DNA of 35,428 nucleotides from a virus, in IMG/VR virus record IMGVR_UViG_3300038701_000434, positions 1-35,428 of that record; one strand, 5' to 3'. A model generated the notes under the pieces. That model was not told the DNA's origin, ran no database searches, and worked only from the letters and a program-made list of their open reading frames with translations. The translations under genes and the position numbers were made by a program. Positions 15,566-24,170 of this stretch are shown in pieces. Each line of letters starts with the position of its first letter. Within the stretch, counting starts at the first letter, position 1.

Positions 15566-15960
15566 GTACGCCGCAGCAGTTTGAAGCGGACATCAAGGCT
15601 TTTGCTGAAAAGCTGAAACAAGACGTTGAGGTTGTTGCTCGTCGTGTTGTCATTGATCTGTTCGACGGAATCACCAGAGACACCCGCGTTGATACCGGGC
15701 GGCTGCGAGGCAACTGGCAAGTGAGCTTGGACAATCCTGTAACAACAACAACTAATCGCTTGGACAAAGTGGCGCAAGGCTCTGATGGCGGATTAGTGCA
15801 AGCAGAAATACAAGCAACAGTGCAGGCCGGGCGCGTTAACTGGCTGTCCAATAACCTGCCGTATGCCGAAGTCTGGGAAGAGCGCGACGGCATGGCGCGA
15901 CGCAATATCGAACGGCTAGAGCGCACAATTGAAGAGGTAGTCCGCAGTGTCCGCCGTTAA
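15562..15960 (+). CDS. Tail completion protein (HK97 gp10-like)
   Basis: A 132-residue protein in which VDTGRLRGNWQVSLD and NLPYAEVWEERDGMARRNIERL form the signature of the HK97 gp10/lambda Z-type family that joins the tail to the head. The N-terminal 50 residues form a helix. G+C is visibly lower than in the flanking genes, with ACAACAACAACT-type codon runs, suggesting a different recent origin. Confidence 0.8.
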   Translation: MSTPQQFEADIKAFAEKLKQDVEVVARRVVIDLFDGITRDTRVDTGRLRGNWQVSLDNPVTTTTNRLDKVAQGSDGGLVQAEIQATVQAGRVNWLSNNLPYAEVWEERDGMARRNIERLERTIEEVVRSVRR

Positions 15961-16357
15961 GATCGATCAAGCGTTCGTGAAGGCGTTCATTGACGGCACT
16001 TTCGGCCTGCCGATTGCACACGAAAACATTGCTTACACGCCGACGACCGGCACCGCCTACGTCGAACTGTCGACGCTGGCGAACGACGTGACCGGCTACG
16101 ATCTGAGCAGCCGTGACATTACGGATGGCATATTTCAGGCAATCCTGCGCTACCCTGCCGGGACTGGCGCGATTGCGATCAAGACAAAGGCGGAGGAGAT
16201 ATTCCGCGCCTTTCCGATTGGCTCGCTGGTTGAATACGACAGCCAAGCAGCGACCATTTCCAGTCAACAGCGGCAACCTGGGGCCGCGCAAGATGGCTGG
16301 TATTCTGTCGTAATCACGCTCGGTTACCGGGCAAAACTCGCGCGAGGTTCATCATGA
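15947..16357 (+). CDS. Tail terminator protein (gpU-like)
   Basis: A 136-residue protein ending VVITLGYRAKL, with alternating helix and strands and the motif AYTPTTGTAYVEL. It matches small tail-terminator proteins that cap the tail tube and fix tail length. The start is GTG 15947 with GAGG at 15934-15937, overlapping the previous gene by 14 bases. The role is mostly from gene order (between gp10-like and tube genes). Confidence 0.65.
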   Translation: MSAVKIDQAFVKAFIDGTFGLPIAHENIAYTPTTGTAYVELSTLANDVTGYDLSSRDITDGIFQAILRYPAGTGAIAIKTKAEEIFRAFPIGSLVEYDSQAATISSQQRQPGAAQDGWYSVVITLGYRAKLARGSS

Positions 16358-16809
16358 GCATTTCTGGAGCATTTACGTCTGCCGGTACGACCATCGGCAT
16401 CAGCAGCACTCTTCCGGCAACCTACGACGCCAGCGGCTACGGTGCGCTGTCCTACAGCGCAGTCGGCGAAGTCACCGACCTGGGCGAGTTCGGACGCGAA
16501 TACGCGCTCGTCACGCACAACCCGCTCGGCGCACGTCGCACCGTCAAGCGGAAGGGTTCGTACAACGATGGCCAGGTGGCGATGACCGTGGCGCGTGTCC
16601 CTAGCGACACCGGACAGGCCGACATCATCACCGCGCTCGACTCTGACGATCCCGTTGCTTTCGAGATCGTGCTTCAGGACGGCACGACGCTCTATTTTGC
16701 CGGTGTCGTTATGTCCTACACCACCAACGTCGGATCGGTCGATCAGATCACCAGCGCCAGCGTCATGATCGAAATCACGACCGACATCGTGGAGGTGGCG
16801 GCGACATAA
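16354..16809 (+). CDS. Major tail tube protein
   Basis: A 151-residue beta-rich protein that should polymerise into the tail tube. VGEVTDLGEFGREYALVTHNPLGARRTVKRKGSYNDGQVAMTV and FAGVVMSYTTNVGSVDQITSASVMIEITTD follow the pattern of gpV/TTP-type proteins. It directly precedes the chaperone and tape measure genes, as expected. The stop overlaps nothing; a 99-base gap with a long hairpin follows. Confidence 0.8.
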   Translation: MSISGAFTSAGTTIGISSTLPATYDASGYGALSYSAVGEVTDLGEFGREYALVTHNPLGARRTVKRKGSYNDGQVAMTVARVPSDTGQADIITALDSDDPVAFEIVLQDGTTLYFAGVVMSYTTNVGSVDQITSASVMIEITTDIVEVAAT

Positions 16810-16839
16810 TCCGGGCTTGCCCGGTAGGGATGGCGCGGT

Positions 16840-16895
16840 CTGCTGTCGCCGCGCTGTCCCGCTCTTTTCAGGTACACTGACAGCACCGACAGCAG
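16840..16895 (+). promoter_or_regulatory. Long stem-loop before the tail chaperone gene
   Basis: CTGCTGTCG (16840-16848) pairs with CGACAGCAG (16887-16895) and GCTGTC (16853-16858) with GACAGC (16879-16884), giving 15 base pairs around a small internal loop and a 20-base apical loop. The helix ends exactly at the Shine-Dalgarno sequence AAGGA (16896-16900) of the next gene. There is no T-tract, so translational control or RNA processing is likelier than termination. A smaller CCGGG-CTTG-CCCGG hairpin lies at 16811-16824. Confidence 0.5.
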
Positions 16896-16908
16896 AAGGA
16901 ATGACAGC

Positions 16909-17331
16909 ATGAAACTAGACGAACTCGATACGATTGCAGGCTCTGACCAGGGCGCGGTTCTCACGCTCAAACACCCAGCAACTGGCGAGCCGATGGACGC
17001 TTGGATCAAGAGCGCAGGGCCGGATTCCAAGATCGCCAAGCAGCGCCAGAGCGTCATGCGGCGCAAGCTGCGCCAGGCTGGGAAGCAGTCAATCGACTTC
17101 GACGAGATCGAAGCAATGGCCATGGATTCCAGAGTGGCGAAAACGCTGGACTGGGGCAACATCGAATTAGAAGGGAAAACACTCGCCTTCAGCGAGGACA
17201 ATGCCCGGATGCTCTATGAGCGTTTCCCATGGATCGCGGATCAAGTCGATGAGCATCAGGCGGATCGCTCTTTTTTTATCGCGACGGCGTCGAAGCCGCG
17301 AAAGTCTGGGTCCGGTTCCGAGCGTGGCTAG
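16909..17331 (+). CDS. Tail assembly chaperone, short form (gpG-like)
   Basis: A 140-residue cytoplasmic chaperone that, in lambda-like phages, coats the tape measure during tail assembly. It begins MKLDELDTIAGSDQG; AAGGA at 16896-16900 is eight bases upstream of the ATG. Codons 121-123 (TCT TTT TTT) contain the slippery T7 run, after which the zero frame runs for only 17 more residues, to a low-complexity KSGSGSERG tail. Position between tube and tape measure genes, plus the frameshift, supports the call more than any sequence motif. Confidence 0.8.
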   Translation: MKLDELDTIAGSDQGAVLTLKHPATGEPMDAWIKSAGPDSKIAKQRQSVMRRKLRQAGKQSIDFDEIEAMAMDSRVAKTLDWGNIELEGKTLAFSEDNARMLYERFPWIADQVDEHQADRSFFIATASKPRKSGSGSERG

Positions 17332-17723
17332 ACAGCACGCCAGAGAAGGGGCGCGAGCAGCGGGGGAAGCGCTACGTTGGCGCTCTCCCGCCAATGGGTC
17401 CAATGCCGGAGCTGATCGAGTACTTGTTCGCGGCAGGGCCGGTCGAGCATTCTGGGATGGGCTTTTCGCCGCTATCTTGGGCGGAATTGCTGGCGTGGCA
17501 AGACGCCGTGGGCATCAGTCTTGACCCGTTCGAGGCGCAGGCTGTGAGGGATTTATCACTGGCTTACGTCGACCAATACGAACGCGGCAAAGCGGCGACT
17601 TGTCCACCGCCGTGGGTCGATCCGGATCACGTCGACCGGGAAGGCGTCGGCAAGAAAATACTGAGTCAGTTCAGGGCGTTCCAGCAGCGCCGTCAGCAGC
17701 AGAGAGGTGTCCGCCGTGGCTGA
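16909..17723 (+). CDS. Tail assembly chaperone, frameshifted long form (gpGT-like)
   Basis: Product of -1 slippage at 17271-17277: zero-frame codons from 16909 to 17277, then the -1 frame from base 17277 (YRDGVEAAKVWVRF) to the TGA at 17721-17723, about 271 aa in all. The -1 frame is open right from the slip site and has no convincing start or ribosome binding site of its own before 17394, as expected of a T domain reached only by frameshifting. The C-terminal part ends in a Gln/Arg-rich helix and overlaps the tape measure start. In lambda the T domain recruits the tape measure and tube protein. Confidence 0.78.
17271..17277 (+). other. Programmed -1 frameshift site TTTTTTT
   Basis: A run of seven T, in zero frame as TCT TTT TTT ATC, is preceded by C and fits the X-XXY-YYZ slippery pattern. 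Slipping back one base joins gpG to the open -1 frame that continues to 17723. GC-rich pairing downstream (17284-17340) could supply a stimulator, but I did not find an obvious simple stem. Confidence 0.78.
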
Positions 17724-20700
17724 TCTAGGCAATGTAAGAATCAAGGCGGATACCACCGAGATCGTCAAAGCCGCCAAAGACATTGACGGGATGGCGAAAG
17801 CTGCGGGACGCGCTCGGGACAAGCTGGGCCGGTTTATCCCGGCGACTGACCGAGCATCCGATAGCGCAGACGGACTGAATCGCTCGACTGGCAAAGCGCG
17901 TGACTCTCTGGGCCGGTTCGTCGGCACTGGCGATAAAGCAACCCGCACCTCTGCAAAGCTCGGAAACGAGTTGGACGTTCTCCGCAATGCGTTCGCATCG
18001 CTCGGAGTCGCGCTGGTCGTGCGCGAAATGGCACAGATGACGATGCAGATGCAGGCGATGGAAAACGTCCTGAAAGTGGCGACGGGTTCCAGCGCCGGTG
18101 CTGCTGCGGAAATGCAATTTCTCCGCGAAGAAGCCGACCGGCTGGGCTTCAATCTGCAAGTGGTCGGCAAGCAATTCGGGCAGTTCGCCGCTGCGGCCAA
18201 GGGCACGGCGCTGGAAGGCCAGGCTGCACGCGAGGTGTTCACCGCCGTTGCCGAAGCGTCGCGGGCACTGGGCCTGTCGTCTGAGCAGACAGAAGGCGCA
18301 CTGAACGCGCTCCAGCAGATGATCAGCAAAGGCAACGTTCAAGCGGAAGAACTGCGTGGCCAGCTCGGTGAGCGCATTCCCGGCGCTTTCAACATGGCCG
18401 CTCGCGCCATGGGCGTCACCACCCAAGAACTCAACAAGATGCTGGAGCAGGGCGAGGTCTTGGCCGAGGACCTGCTGCCGAAGCTGGCGGTCGAAATGCG
18501 GACAGCCTTCGGCCAAGGCGCACAGGATGCGGCGGGTAGCCTGGCGGCTGAAATCGGGCGGTTTCAAACCCAGATGTTTGAACTCGGCGCTGGCGTCGGT
18601 ACGCAGCTACTGCCGGAGATGACCGCTTTCGTCAAGCTGATGACGGACTTGCTACGGATCGCTGCGGACAATACCGAGGTCATCGGCAACCTTGTGCGCG
18701 TCGTCGGGCTGCTGGTGGCGATGAATCTGGTCGGCTGGGCAAGCCGTGGCGCGGTGGCGCTTGGGCAACTGGCGCTCGGCCTGCGTGGTGCGGCGGCTGG
18801 TGCGACGCTGCTGTCTCGCGGGCTGACCATTCTCGGTGGTCCGGTCGGGATCATCTTCGGCGTTGCTGCCGCTACGCTCATGCTTTCCGACCGGTTCCGC
18901 GAGTCGAGCGAGATGGCCAAGACCTACGCTGGCGGGATCGACGCGCTCCGCCAGCGATTCGACGAACTCGGCGAATCACAGCGCGAATTGATGCGGCTGG
19001 AAGTGTCCGACGAACTGCGGAAAGAACAGCAGCAGTTCGAGGCGTTGCAGCGCCAGATTGCCACTACCGGGCAAGAAATCTTCAATCTGGCGCAGCAAGG
19101 CGGCGGTGTCGATCCGGTTACGGGTCAGAGCCTGTCGGCGCTGGAGCGCCAGATGGTCGAATTGAACGCCGCTGCCGAGCAGTCTGCGGGCAAAGTGGAG
19201 GAGCTTCAGCGGTTCCTTGATGACACTGCCGAATCCGCAGACAGAGCAGCAGGCGCGACGCAGGCCGCAGCAAATGCGACAACCGAACTGAGCGACGCCG
19301 AGAAGAAGCTTGCGGAGGCGCGTGGTCGATTTAATCAGACCATGATGGACGCACAGCAGAACCTCGCCGACGAACGGGCGCTAACTGCCGCGCTGGCTGA
19401 GTCGGAAGAAGCCTACCGCCGTCTGTCCGCAGAACAGCGGATCAATGCGACTGTGCGCCAGCAGATCAACGCGCTGGCTGAGGCTGGTGCGACGAATCTG
19501 GAAGAAGAAGCGCAGGCGCTCACGCAGTTGCTGCAACTGCAATTGCGCGAGATCGAGACGCAGCAGCGGCTGCGCGACCAAGCGAGCCGAGAGCAGCAGG
19601 TAGCGTCCGACCTCGACGCGCTCCGCGTCTCGCTCCAGCAGATCAGTCCAGAAGCGAAGGAGTACGCCGAAAGCATCCAGACGATCACGCAGGCTTTCGA
19701 GACCGGCGCGATTGCGACGCAGGCCGAGTTCGACGCCATCCTCGGGCAGTTGAAAGACCGGTTCAACGAAGCGACAGCACAGGCCGATCCGTTCTCCGAC
19801 GCTTGGGGTTCGGCGATGTCGTCGCTGGAGTCGGCGTTCACCGACTTCATCATGAACGGGCTGGATGACTTCGACTCCTTCGCCGATGCGGTCATGGGCA
19901 TCACGAAGCGGCTGGTCGCCGAGATCATTACCGAGTTTGCCAAGGCGCAGATCGGCAAGGTTCTGGGCAATGTGATCGGTGGTGGGACTGGCGGCGGATC
20001 AATCGGCGGTCAAGTCCTCGGCTCGGTCGCTGGCGAGGGACTGAAGAATCTGCTGGGCTTCGGCGCACCGGCTGCTGCCGCAGCACCAGCGGCTTCGGCA
20101 TTTGCCGCACCAAGCATTCCGATGTTCGGCGGTGCCACGTCAATCGCTGGTGCTGGTACCGCTGCCGCCAGCGGCGGGATCATGTCCAGCCTGGCTGCTG
20201 CCGCTGGACCGATCGCGCTCGGTATTGGCGCTTTCGCGCTGCTGGGCGGGCTGTTTGGCGGGTCGAAGAAGCGCCAGCAAGAGAAAGCACAGCGGGATCA
20301 AATCCTAGCGCGTGAGGAAGAACTGCGCGTGCAGCTTGCCAGCATCGACGGGCTGGAAGACCTCACGCTCCAGCGCGAGCGCGAGCTGGAGAAACTGTCA
20401 CCGGCGAACCGCGAGATTCAGGAGCGGGTGTATGCGCTGGAGGATGAAATCCGAATTACCCGCGAGCGGCGGTCACTGGAAGAGCGAGCGTTCCGCCTGA
20501 TCGGTGATACCGCGTCGCTCCGGCGGCGGGAGCTGGCGCAGACCGAGGAAGTGAACCGCGGAATCCTGCGCTACATCTACGCCGTCGAGGATGCACAGGA
20601 GCGCGTATCAGCGGCTCAGGACAAAGTGTCCCAGGCAGAACAGCGCGTCACGCGAGCTTTCGATGCTGTGCGTCGTGCAGTCGAGGCGCAGGAAGCGCAA

Positions 20701-21810
20701 TTGCTCGACCAGCGGCGGGAGATCGAAGACCGGCAGCGCGAGCTTGACCAGCAGTTCACCACGCGCATCGACATGCTCGACTCCGCGCTGGAGCGGATGC
20801 GGTCGAATCTTGGCAGCGCAATGACGCCATTCGCCGAGCGCGAGATGGCGAAGGCGGTGCTGGATGTCGTGCTGGCGTCCGGCATCAATGCCGTGGACGA
20901 GGATACCCTGCGCCAGGCGCTTGATGTGGTGGCGTCGCCGAGCGAGTCGCTGTTCGCTACCTTCCAAGACTATGCCCGCGAGTTCGTCAAGACGCAGAAC
21001 ACATTGGAGGCGATCAAGGCTGACGCCGAGCAGTCGCTTTCTGTGGAAGAGAAACTAGCAGCCGAGCAAATTGCCAAGCTTGACCAACAGATCGACCTCG
21101 GGCGGCAGCAACTGGAAGCCGCACAGCGACAAGTCGACGCGGCGTTCGGCATCGACAACAGCGTCAAGTCAGTCGAGGAAGCCATGCGCGGACTCACCGC
21201 CGCTATCGGCGGGCTGGCGAGCGCACGCGGCGGGCTGGCGTCTGCCGAGTCGGCATTGGCAAGCCTGATCTCCCGAGGGCCGCCTGCTGGCGCTCCGATT
21301 GCCAGTGCACCGGCTGGGCCGTCTGGTCCTGCGGTCAGCCAGCTACAGGCTGCCGGTCGGCTTGCTGTGCGTGGGCCGCTGACGCTGGGCGAGGAAAACA
21401 CTTGGCGGTCGGAAGAACTGAAGCAACTTCGAGCAGTCGGCCTGAATCTCGGCTCGCGCAGCTACGCCAGCCGCACGCAGATCGAAAGCCTACGCCAGCA
21501 GGTGCGATCTGCGGGCGGTATGCCTTCTTTCGCCGATGGCGGTATGCACATGGGCGGTATGCGCCTGGTCGGCGAGCGCGGGCCGGAACTGGAAGCCACA
21601 GGGCCGAGTCGAATCCTGAGCAACCGCGATCTGATGAGCGCGATTGGCGGTGGCGGTTCGGCGGAGTCCATGGAAGCGATCCGCTCCGAGATTCGCGGAC
21701 TGCGCTCTGAACTCGCCCGGACACAGTACAAGATCGAGCGAAACACCCGCCGTACCAGTGATACACTGACCATCTGGGATGCTGACGGGCTGCCAGCGGA
21801 GCGGACATGA
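17716..21810 (+). CDS. Tail tape measure protein
   Basis: Sets tail length and is ejected with DNA; 1364 aa. Residues 1-270 match the tape-measure N-terminal domain (NELDVLRNAFASLGVALVV, LGFNLQVVGKQFGQFAAAAKG, GLSSEQTEGALNALQQMISKG, ELRGQLGERIPGA). Long coiled coils rich in Gln, Glu and Arg occupy about 400-650 and 850-1200, with hydrophobic Ala/Gly-rich segments near 300-400 and 750-860 that could contact the membrane. The C-terminus has GGMHMGGMRLVGERGPELEA, common in these proteins. GTG 17716 is preferred, with GAGG at 17704-17707; GTG 17707 overlaps that site. By the usual 1.5 angstrom per residue, the tail would be about 200 nm (inference). Confidence 0.92.
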   Translation: MADLGNVRIKADTTEIVKAAKDIDGMAKAAGRARDKLGRFIPATDRASDSADGLNRSTGKARDSLGRFVGTGDKATRTSAKLGNELDVLRNAFASLGVALVVREMAQMTMQMQAMENVLKVATGSSAGAAAEMQFLREEADRLGFNLQVVGKQFGQFAAAAKGTALEGQAAREVFTAVAEASRALGLSSEQTEGALNALQQMISKGNVQAEELRGQLGERIPGAFNMAARAMGVTTQELNKMLEQGEVLAEDLLPKLAVEMRTAFGQGAQDAAGSLAAEIGRFQTQMFELGAGVGTQLLPEMTAFVKLMTDLLRIAADNTEVIGNLVRVVGLLVAMNLVGWASRGAVALGQLALGLRGAAAGATLLSRGLTILGGPVGIIFGVAAATLMLSDRFRESSEMAKTYAGGIDALRQRFDELGESQRELMRLEVSDELRKEQQQFEALQRQIATTGQEIFNLAQQGGGVDPVTGQSLSALERQMVELNAAAEQSAGKVEELQRFLDDTAESADRAAGATQAAANATTELSDAEKKLAEARGRFNQTMMDAQQNLADERALTAALAESEEAYRRLSAEQRINATVRQQINALAEAGATNLEEEAQALTQLLQLQLREIETQQRLRDQASREQQVASDLDALRVSLQQISPEAKEYAESIQTITQAFETGAIATQAEFDAILGQLKDRFNEATAQADPFSDAWGSAMSSLESAFTDFIMNGLDDFDSFADAVMGITKRLVAEIITEFAKAQIGKVLGNVIGGGTGGGSIGGQVLGSVAGEGLKNLLGFGAPAAAAAPAASAFAAPSIPMFGGATSIAGAGTAAASGGIMSSLAAAAGPIALGIGAFALLGGLFGGSKKRQQEKAQRDQILAREEELRVQLASIDGLEDLTLQRERELEKLSPANREIQERVYALEDEIRITRERRSLEERAFRLIGDTASLRRRELAQTEEVNRGILRYIYAVEDAQERVSAAQDKVSQAEQRVTRAFDAVRRAVEAQEAQLLDQRREIEDRQRELDQQFTTRIDMLDSALERMRSNLGSAMTPFAEREMAKAVLDVVLASGINAVDEDTLRQALDVVASPSESLFATFQDYAREFVKTQNTLEAIKADAEQSLSVEEKLAAEQIAKLDQQIDLGRQQLEAAQRQVDAAFGIDNSVKSVEEAMRGLTAAIGGLASARGGLASAESALASLISRGPPAGAPIASAPAGPSGPAVSQLQAAGRLAVRGPLTLGEENTWRSEELKQLRAVGLNLGSRSYASRTQIESLRQQVRSAGGMPSFADGGMHMGGMRLVGERGPELEATGPSRILSNRDLMSAIGGGGSAESMEAIRSEIRGLRSELARTQYKIERNTRRTSDTLTIWDADGLPAERT

Positions 21811-22769
21811 TTATTATCAGACCAACGGCAGTGCCGCCGAATGACCTGAACGATCCGGATGCGGTCCTGATTGATAGCAACGTCGCCGCGACAGACGCCG
21901 GAGAAGGCGTGTGGGCGTCCGGCACGACCTATGATGAAGGCGATATTGTCAGCGTTCTCGGCGAGACTCAGCGACGCTACGAAAGCCTGACCGACTACAA
22001 TACAGGCAACAGCCCGCCGGATAGTCCGACCGAATGGCTGGACCTTGGCGCAACAAATCGCTGGCGCATGTTTGATGGCGGGGTCGACACGGCGACGGCC
22101 AACAGCGATGCGATTGAAGTCGAACTCGGCTTTGATCAATACGAGATCGTTAATAGCCTGGCGCTGTTCAATGTCCTCGGCGCTCGCATTCTGATCGATC
22201 GTTACGACGAAGACGACACCTTGGTTTACGAAGCCGAGCTGTTGATTTCGATTCAGATTCCAGAAGCGAACTGGTGGGCGTACTTCTTCGGCCAGACAAA
22301 CTTCGGCAATCCTCGCCGGGATTTGGTCGACTTGCAATTGCCGACCACATTTGGCGGACGGATGGTGATTCGCGTCGAGAGAACCGGAGCGGTCGCCGAG
22401 ATCGGGTTGCTGGTGGTCGGTCGAAAGCAGCAATTGGGCACGACGGTCTACGGCACGACAATCGGGATTGAAGACTTCAGCACCAAGGAGCGCGACACCT
22501 TCGGCAATTTTACGATTGTGGAGCGGCGCTTCATCAACAAAGCGGAATACACGATCTTCGTTCCGACGCAGGATGTCGCGGTGCTAAAACGCGCCATTGC
22601 AGACCGTCGCGCCAAGCCGACAGTTTACGTTGGAGCCGACGAAGCAAGTGCTACGCTCTCCGGCTTCCTGCATGAAGAGACCATCATTTACGGATTCCCG
22701 CGCGACTTCCAAGTTTTGCTAGTCGATGCGCGGAACAGTGAGTGCCTATTGGAGGTTGAAGGATTATGA
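21807..22769 (+). CDS. Tail-tip protein with carbohydrate-binding-like module
   Basis: A 320-residue protein directly after the tape measure, the distal-tail position. Residues 35-76 (WASGTTYDEGDIV, then an aromatic strand and SPTEWLDLG) look like a CBM5/12-type chitin/carbohydrate-binding module. The rest is beta-rich with many aromatic residues. A similar small module occurs in the next protein. G+C is lower than in neighbouring genes. It likely forms part of the tail tip or baseplate, holding or complementing the receptor-binding protein; the exact role is unknown. Confidence 0.6.
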   Translation: MIIIRPTAVPPNDLNDPDAVLIDSNVAATDAGEGVWASGTTYDEGDIVSVLGETQRRYESLTDYNTGNSPPDSPTEWLDLGATNRWRMFDGGVDTATANSDAIEVELGFDQYEIVNSLALFNVLGARILIDRYDEDDTLVYEAELLISIQIPEANWWAYFFGQTNFGNPRRDLVDLQLPTTFGGRMVIRVERTGAVAEIGLLVVGRKQQLGTTVYGTTIGIEDFSTKERDTFGNFTIVERRFINKAEYTIFVPTQDVAVLKRAIADRRAKPTVYVGADEASATLSGFLHEETIIYGFPRDFQVLLVDARNSECLLEVEGL

Positions 22770-24160
22770 GCACTGTCCCGACAATTTCAACGCTGCCGCC
22801 AGCGCCTGTGCGGACGCAGACGCCGGAAGCATTCGCCACCACAGCGGATACTTTCGTCGCATCGCTCGCAACACTGGTCAGCGAGACGAATACCACCATT
22901 GGCGCAATCAACAATGCCTTGGCTGGTGCGCTGGTGACATTCAATGCTTACCAGGGCGACTGGTCGGCAGGAACCTATGCGTCCGGGGATGTCGTCAGAA
23001 AGTCGGATGTGTTCTACATCTCGCTGACCGACAGCAACACGCAGGAGCCGCCGGATACAAATTGGCAAGCGCTCAATATCGCATCCAGCATCGACTACGA
23101 CAACAGCACGTCTGGGCTGTCAGCGACCGATGTGCAAGAGGCGATTGATGAGATTGCTGCTCCTGCCGGGCTGTTTGCAAAAGCCACGCCACGCGCTGTT
23201 GCATGGACAAAGACCGGTGCGGGCACTGCCGAAACAGCAACGGCGTTGACTCTGGAAGTCAACGGCGGGCTGGTATCTGTGTCCTCTGGCACCAGCATCT
23301 CGATGCCGTCTCTGACCGCTGGCACCGACTACGCGATCTGGTGTGCGCCGAATGGAACGCTGGAAGCTGACGCCAGTTTCACCGTCGCGCCGACAGCAAA
23401 TGGACGACTGATCGGAGGCTTTCACTACGCACCCGGTGGCAATGCGGCTGCACAGGCTGGTGGCAACACCACAGCGCAGATCAACGAGTACAGTTTCTGG
23501 GACTTGAAGTTCCGCCCATCGTGCGAAGACCCGCGAGGCATGACGCTGGTCGCTGATCACTTTTGGTCTGATATTTACCTGCTGAATACTGACCCGGACA
23601 CCAACGGCACAAGCGCCAACGACAAAACGATTGCGAATGGGAATGCTGACTACCCCATTATTCCAGATGCGTTTGGCGGTGATGGGACGACCACTTATGG
23701 GTCGTTTACATGGTTTGAAGCACAAGAGATTCTTGGCGCTTATGGCAAACGCTGCCCGACTTACGCCGAGTTCATGCAGTTGGCGTACGGTACGACTGAA
23801 GAACAGGATCGAGGCAATGACCCAGTTACAACGGGTTTTGCCACAACGAACACCGCGACAAATAATGGCGACGAGGAGTTCACCAGCAAGTGGGGCGTGA
23901 TTCAGTCCACGGGTGTTTACTATGTTTGGGGCCGTGACTTTATTGCTGATGGCACCGGCACCGGGGCATTTCAGGATATTACTGAAGGCCGCGGCGAGGT
24001 GTATACATACAGCTCAAGCGCCCGTGCGGGCCGCTTGGGTGGGCATTGTACTACTACGACTCAGGCTGGGTCTCGCTGTTCTGGTTGGAGTCTTGCGCCT
24101 TCCCTTAGCGACAGCCTCATTTCGGCCCGCGGCGTCTGTGACCACCTGATCCTTGACTGA
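22766..24160 (+). CDS. Mtd-like receptor-binding protein, DGR target type
   Basis: Tail-tip receptor-binding protein of 464 aa. Residues 1-60 are a low-complexity attachment region, about 62-103 hold a CBM5/12-like module (DWSAGTYASGDVV to TNWQALN), and about 105-125 a DYDNSTSGLSATDVQEAIDEI fibre motif. From about 240 the sequence closely follows Bordetella phage BPP-1 Mtd: SCEDPRGMTLVADHFWSDIYLL, FGGDGTTTYGSFTW, GKRCPTYAEFMQLAYGTTE, FTSKWGVIQSTGVYYVWG, and the end SARGVCDHLIL. This is the C-type-lectin fold that a DGR diversifies; the variable region would be about 418-453. No reverse transcriptase or template repeat is visible in the window, so active diversification is unproven. Confidence 0.88.
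   Translation: MSTVPTISTLPPAPVRTQTPEAFATTADTFVASLATLVSETNTTIGAINNALAGALVTFNAYQGDWSAGTYASGDVVRKSDVFYISLTDSNTQEPPDTNWQALNIASSIDYDNSTSGLSATDVQEAIDEIAAPAGLFAKATPRAVAWTKTGAGTAETATALTLEVNGGLVSVSSGTSISMPSLTAGTDYAIWCAPNGTLEADASFTVAPTANGRLIGGFHYAPGGNAAAQAGGNTTAQINEYSFWDLKFRPSCEDPRGMTLVADHFWSDIYLLNTDPDTNGTSANDKTIANGNADYPIIPDAFGGDGTTTYGSFTWFEAQEILGAYGKRCPTYAEFMQLAYGTTEEQDRGNDPVTTGFATTNTATNNGDEEFTSKWGVIQSTGVYYVWGRDFIADGTGTGAFQDITEGRGEVYTYSSSARAGRLGGHCTTTTQAGSRCSGWSLAPSLSDSLISARGVCDHLILD
24011..24157 (+). other. Putative DGR variable region with 3' homing-type end
   Basis: Codons for about residues 416-464 of the Mtd-like protein. The 3' part (24122-24157) encodes SARGVCDHLILD and is GC-rich (CGGCCCGCGGCGTC), matching the constant, initiation-of-homing end of BPP-1-type variable repeats. 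Just upstream, 16 of 28 codons (24038-24121) end in T, unlike the G/C-ending codons of most of the window, and variable-type positions (Cys438, Ser439, Gly440, Ser442, Leu443, Leu447, Asp449, Leu451, Ile452) fall where Mtd varies. The template repeat was not found. Confidence 0.6.
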
Positions 24161-24170
24161 GGTCTTACTA

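Noticed and set aside
24000-24007. GTGTATAC inside the Mtd-like gene as a third operator copy
   Set aside because: Only the half-site is present, without the second part or an inverted partner, and it codes a normal Val-Tyr-Thr stretch.
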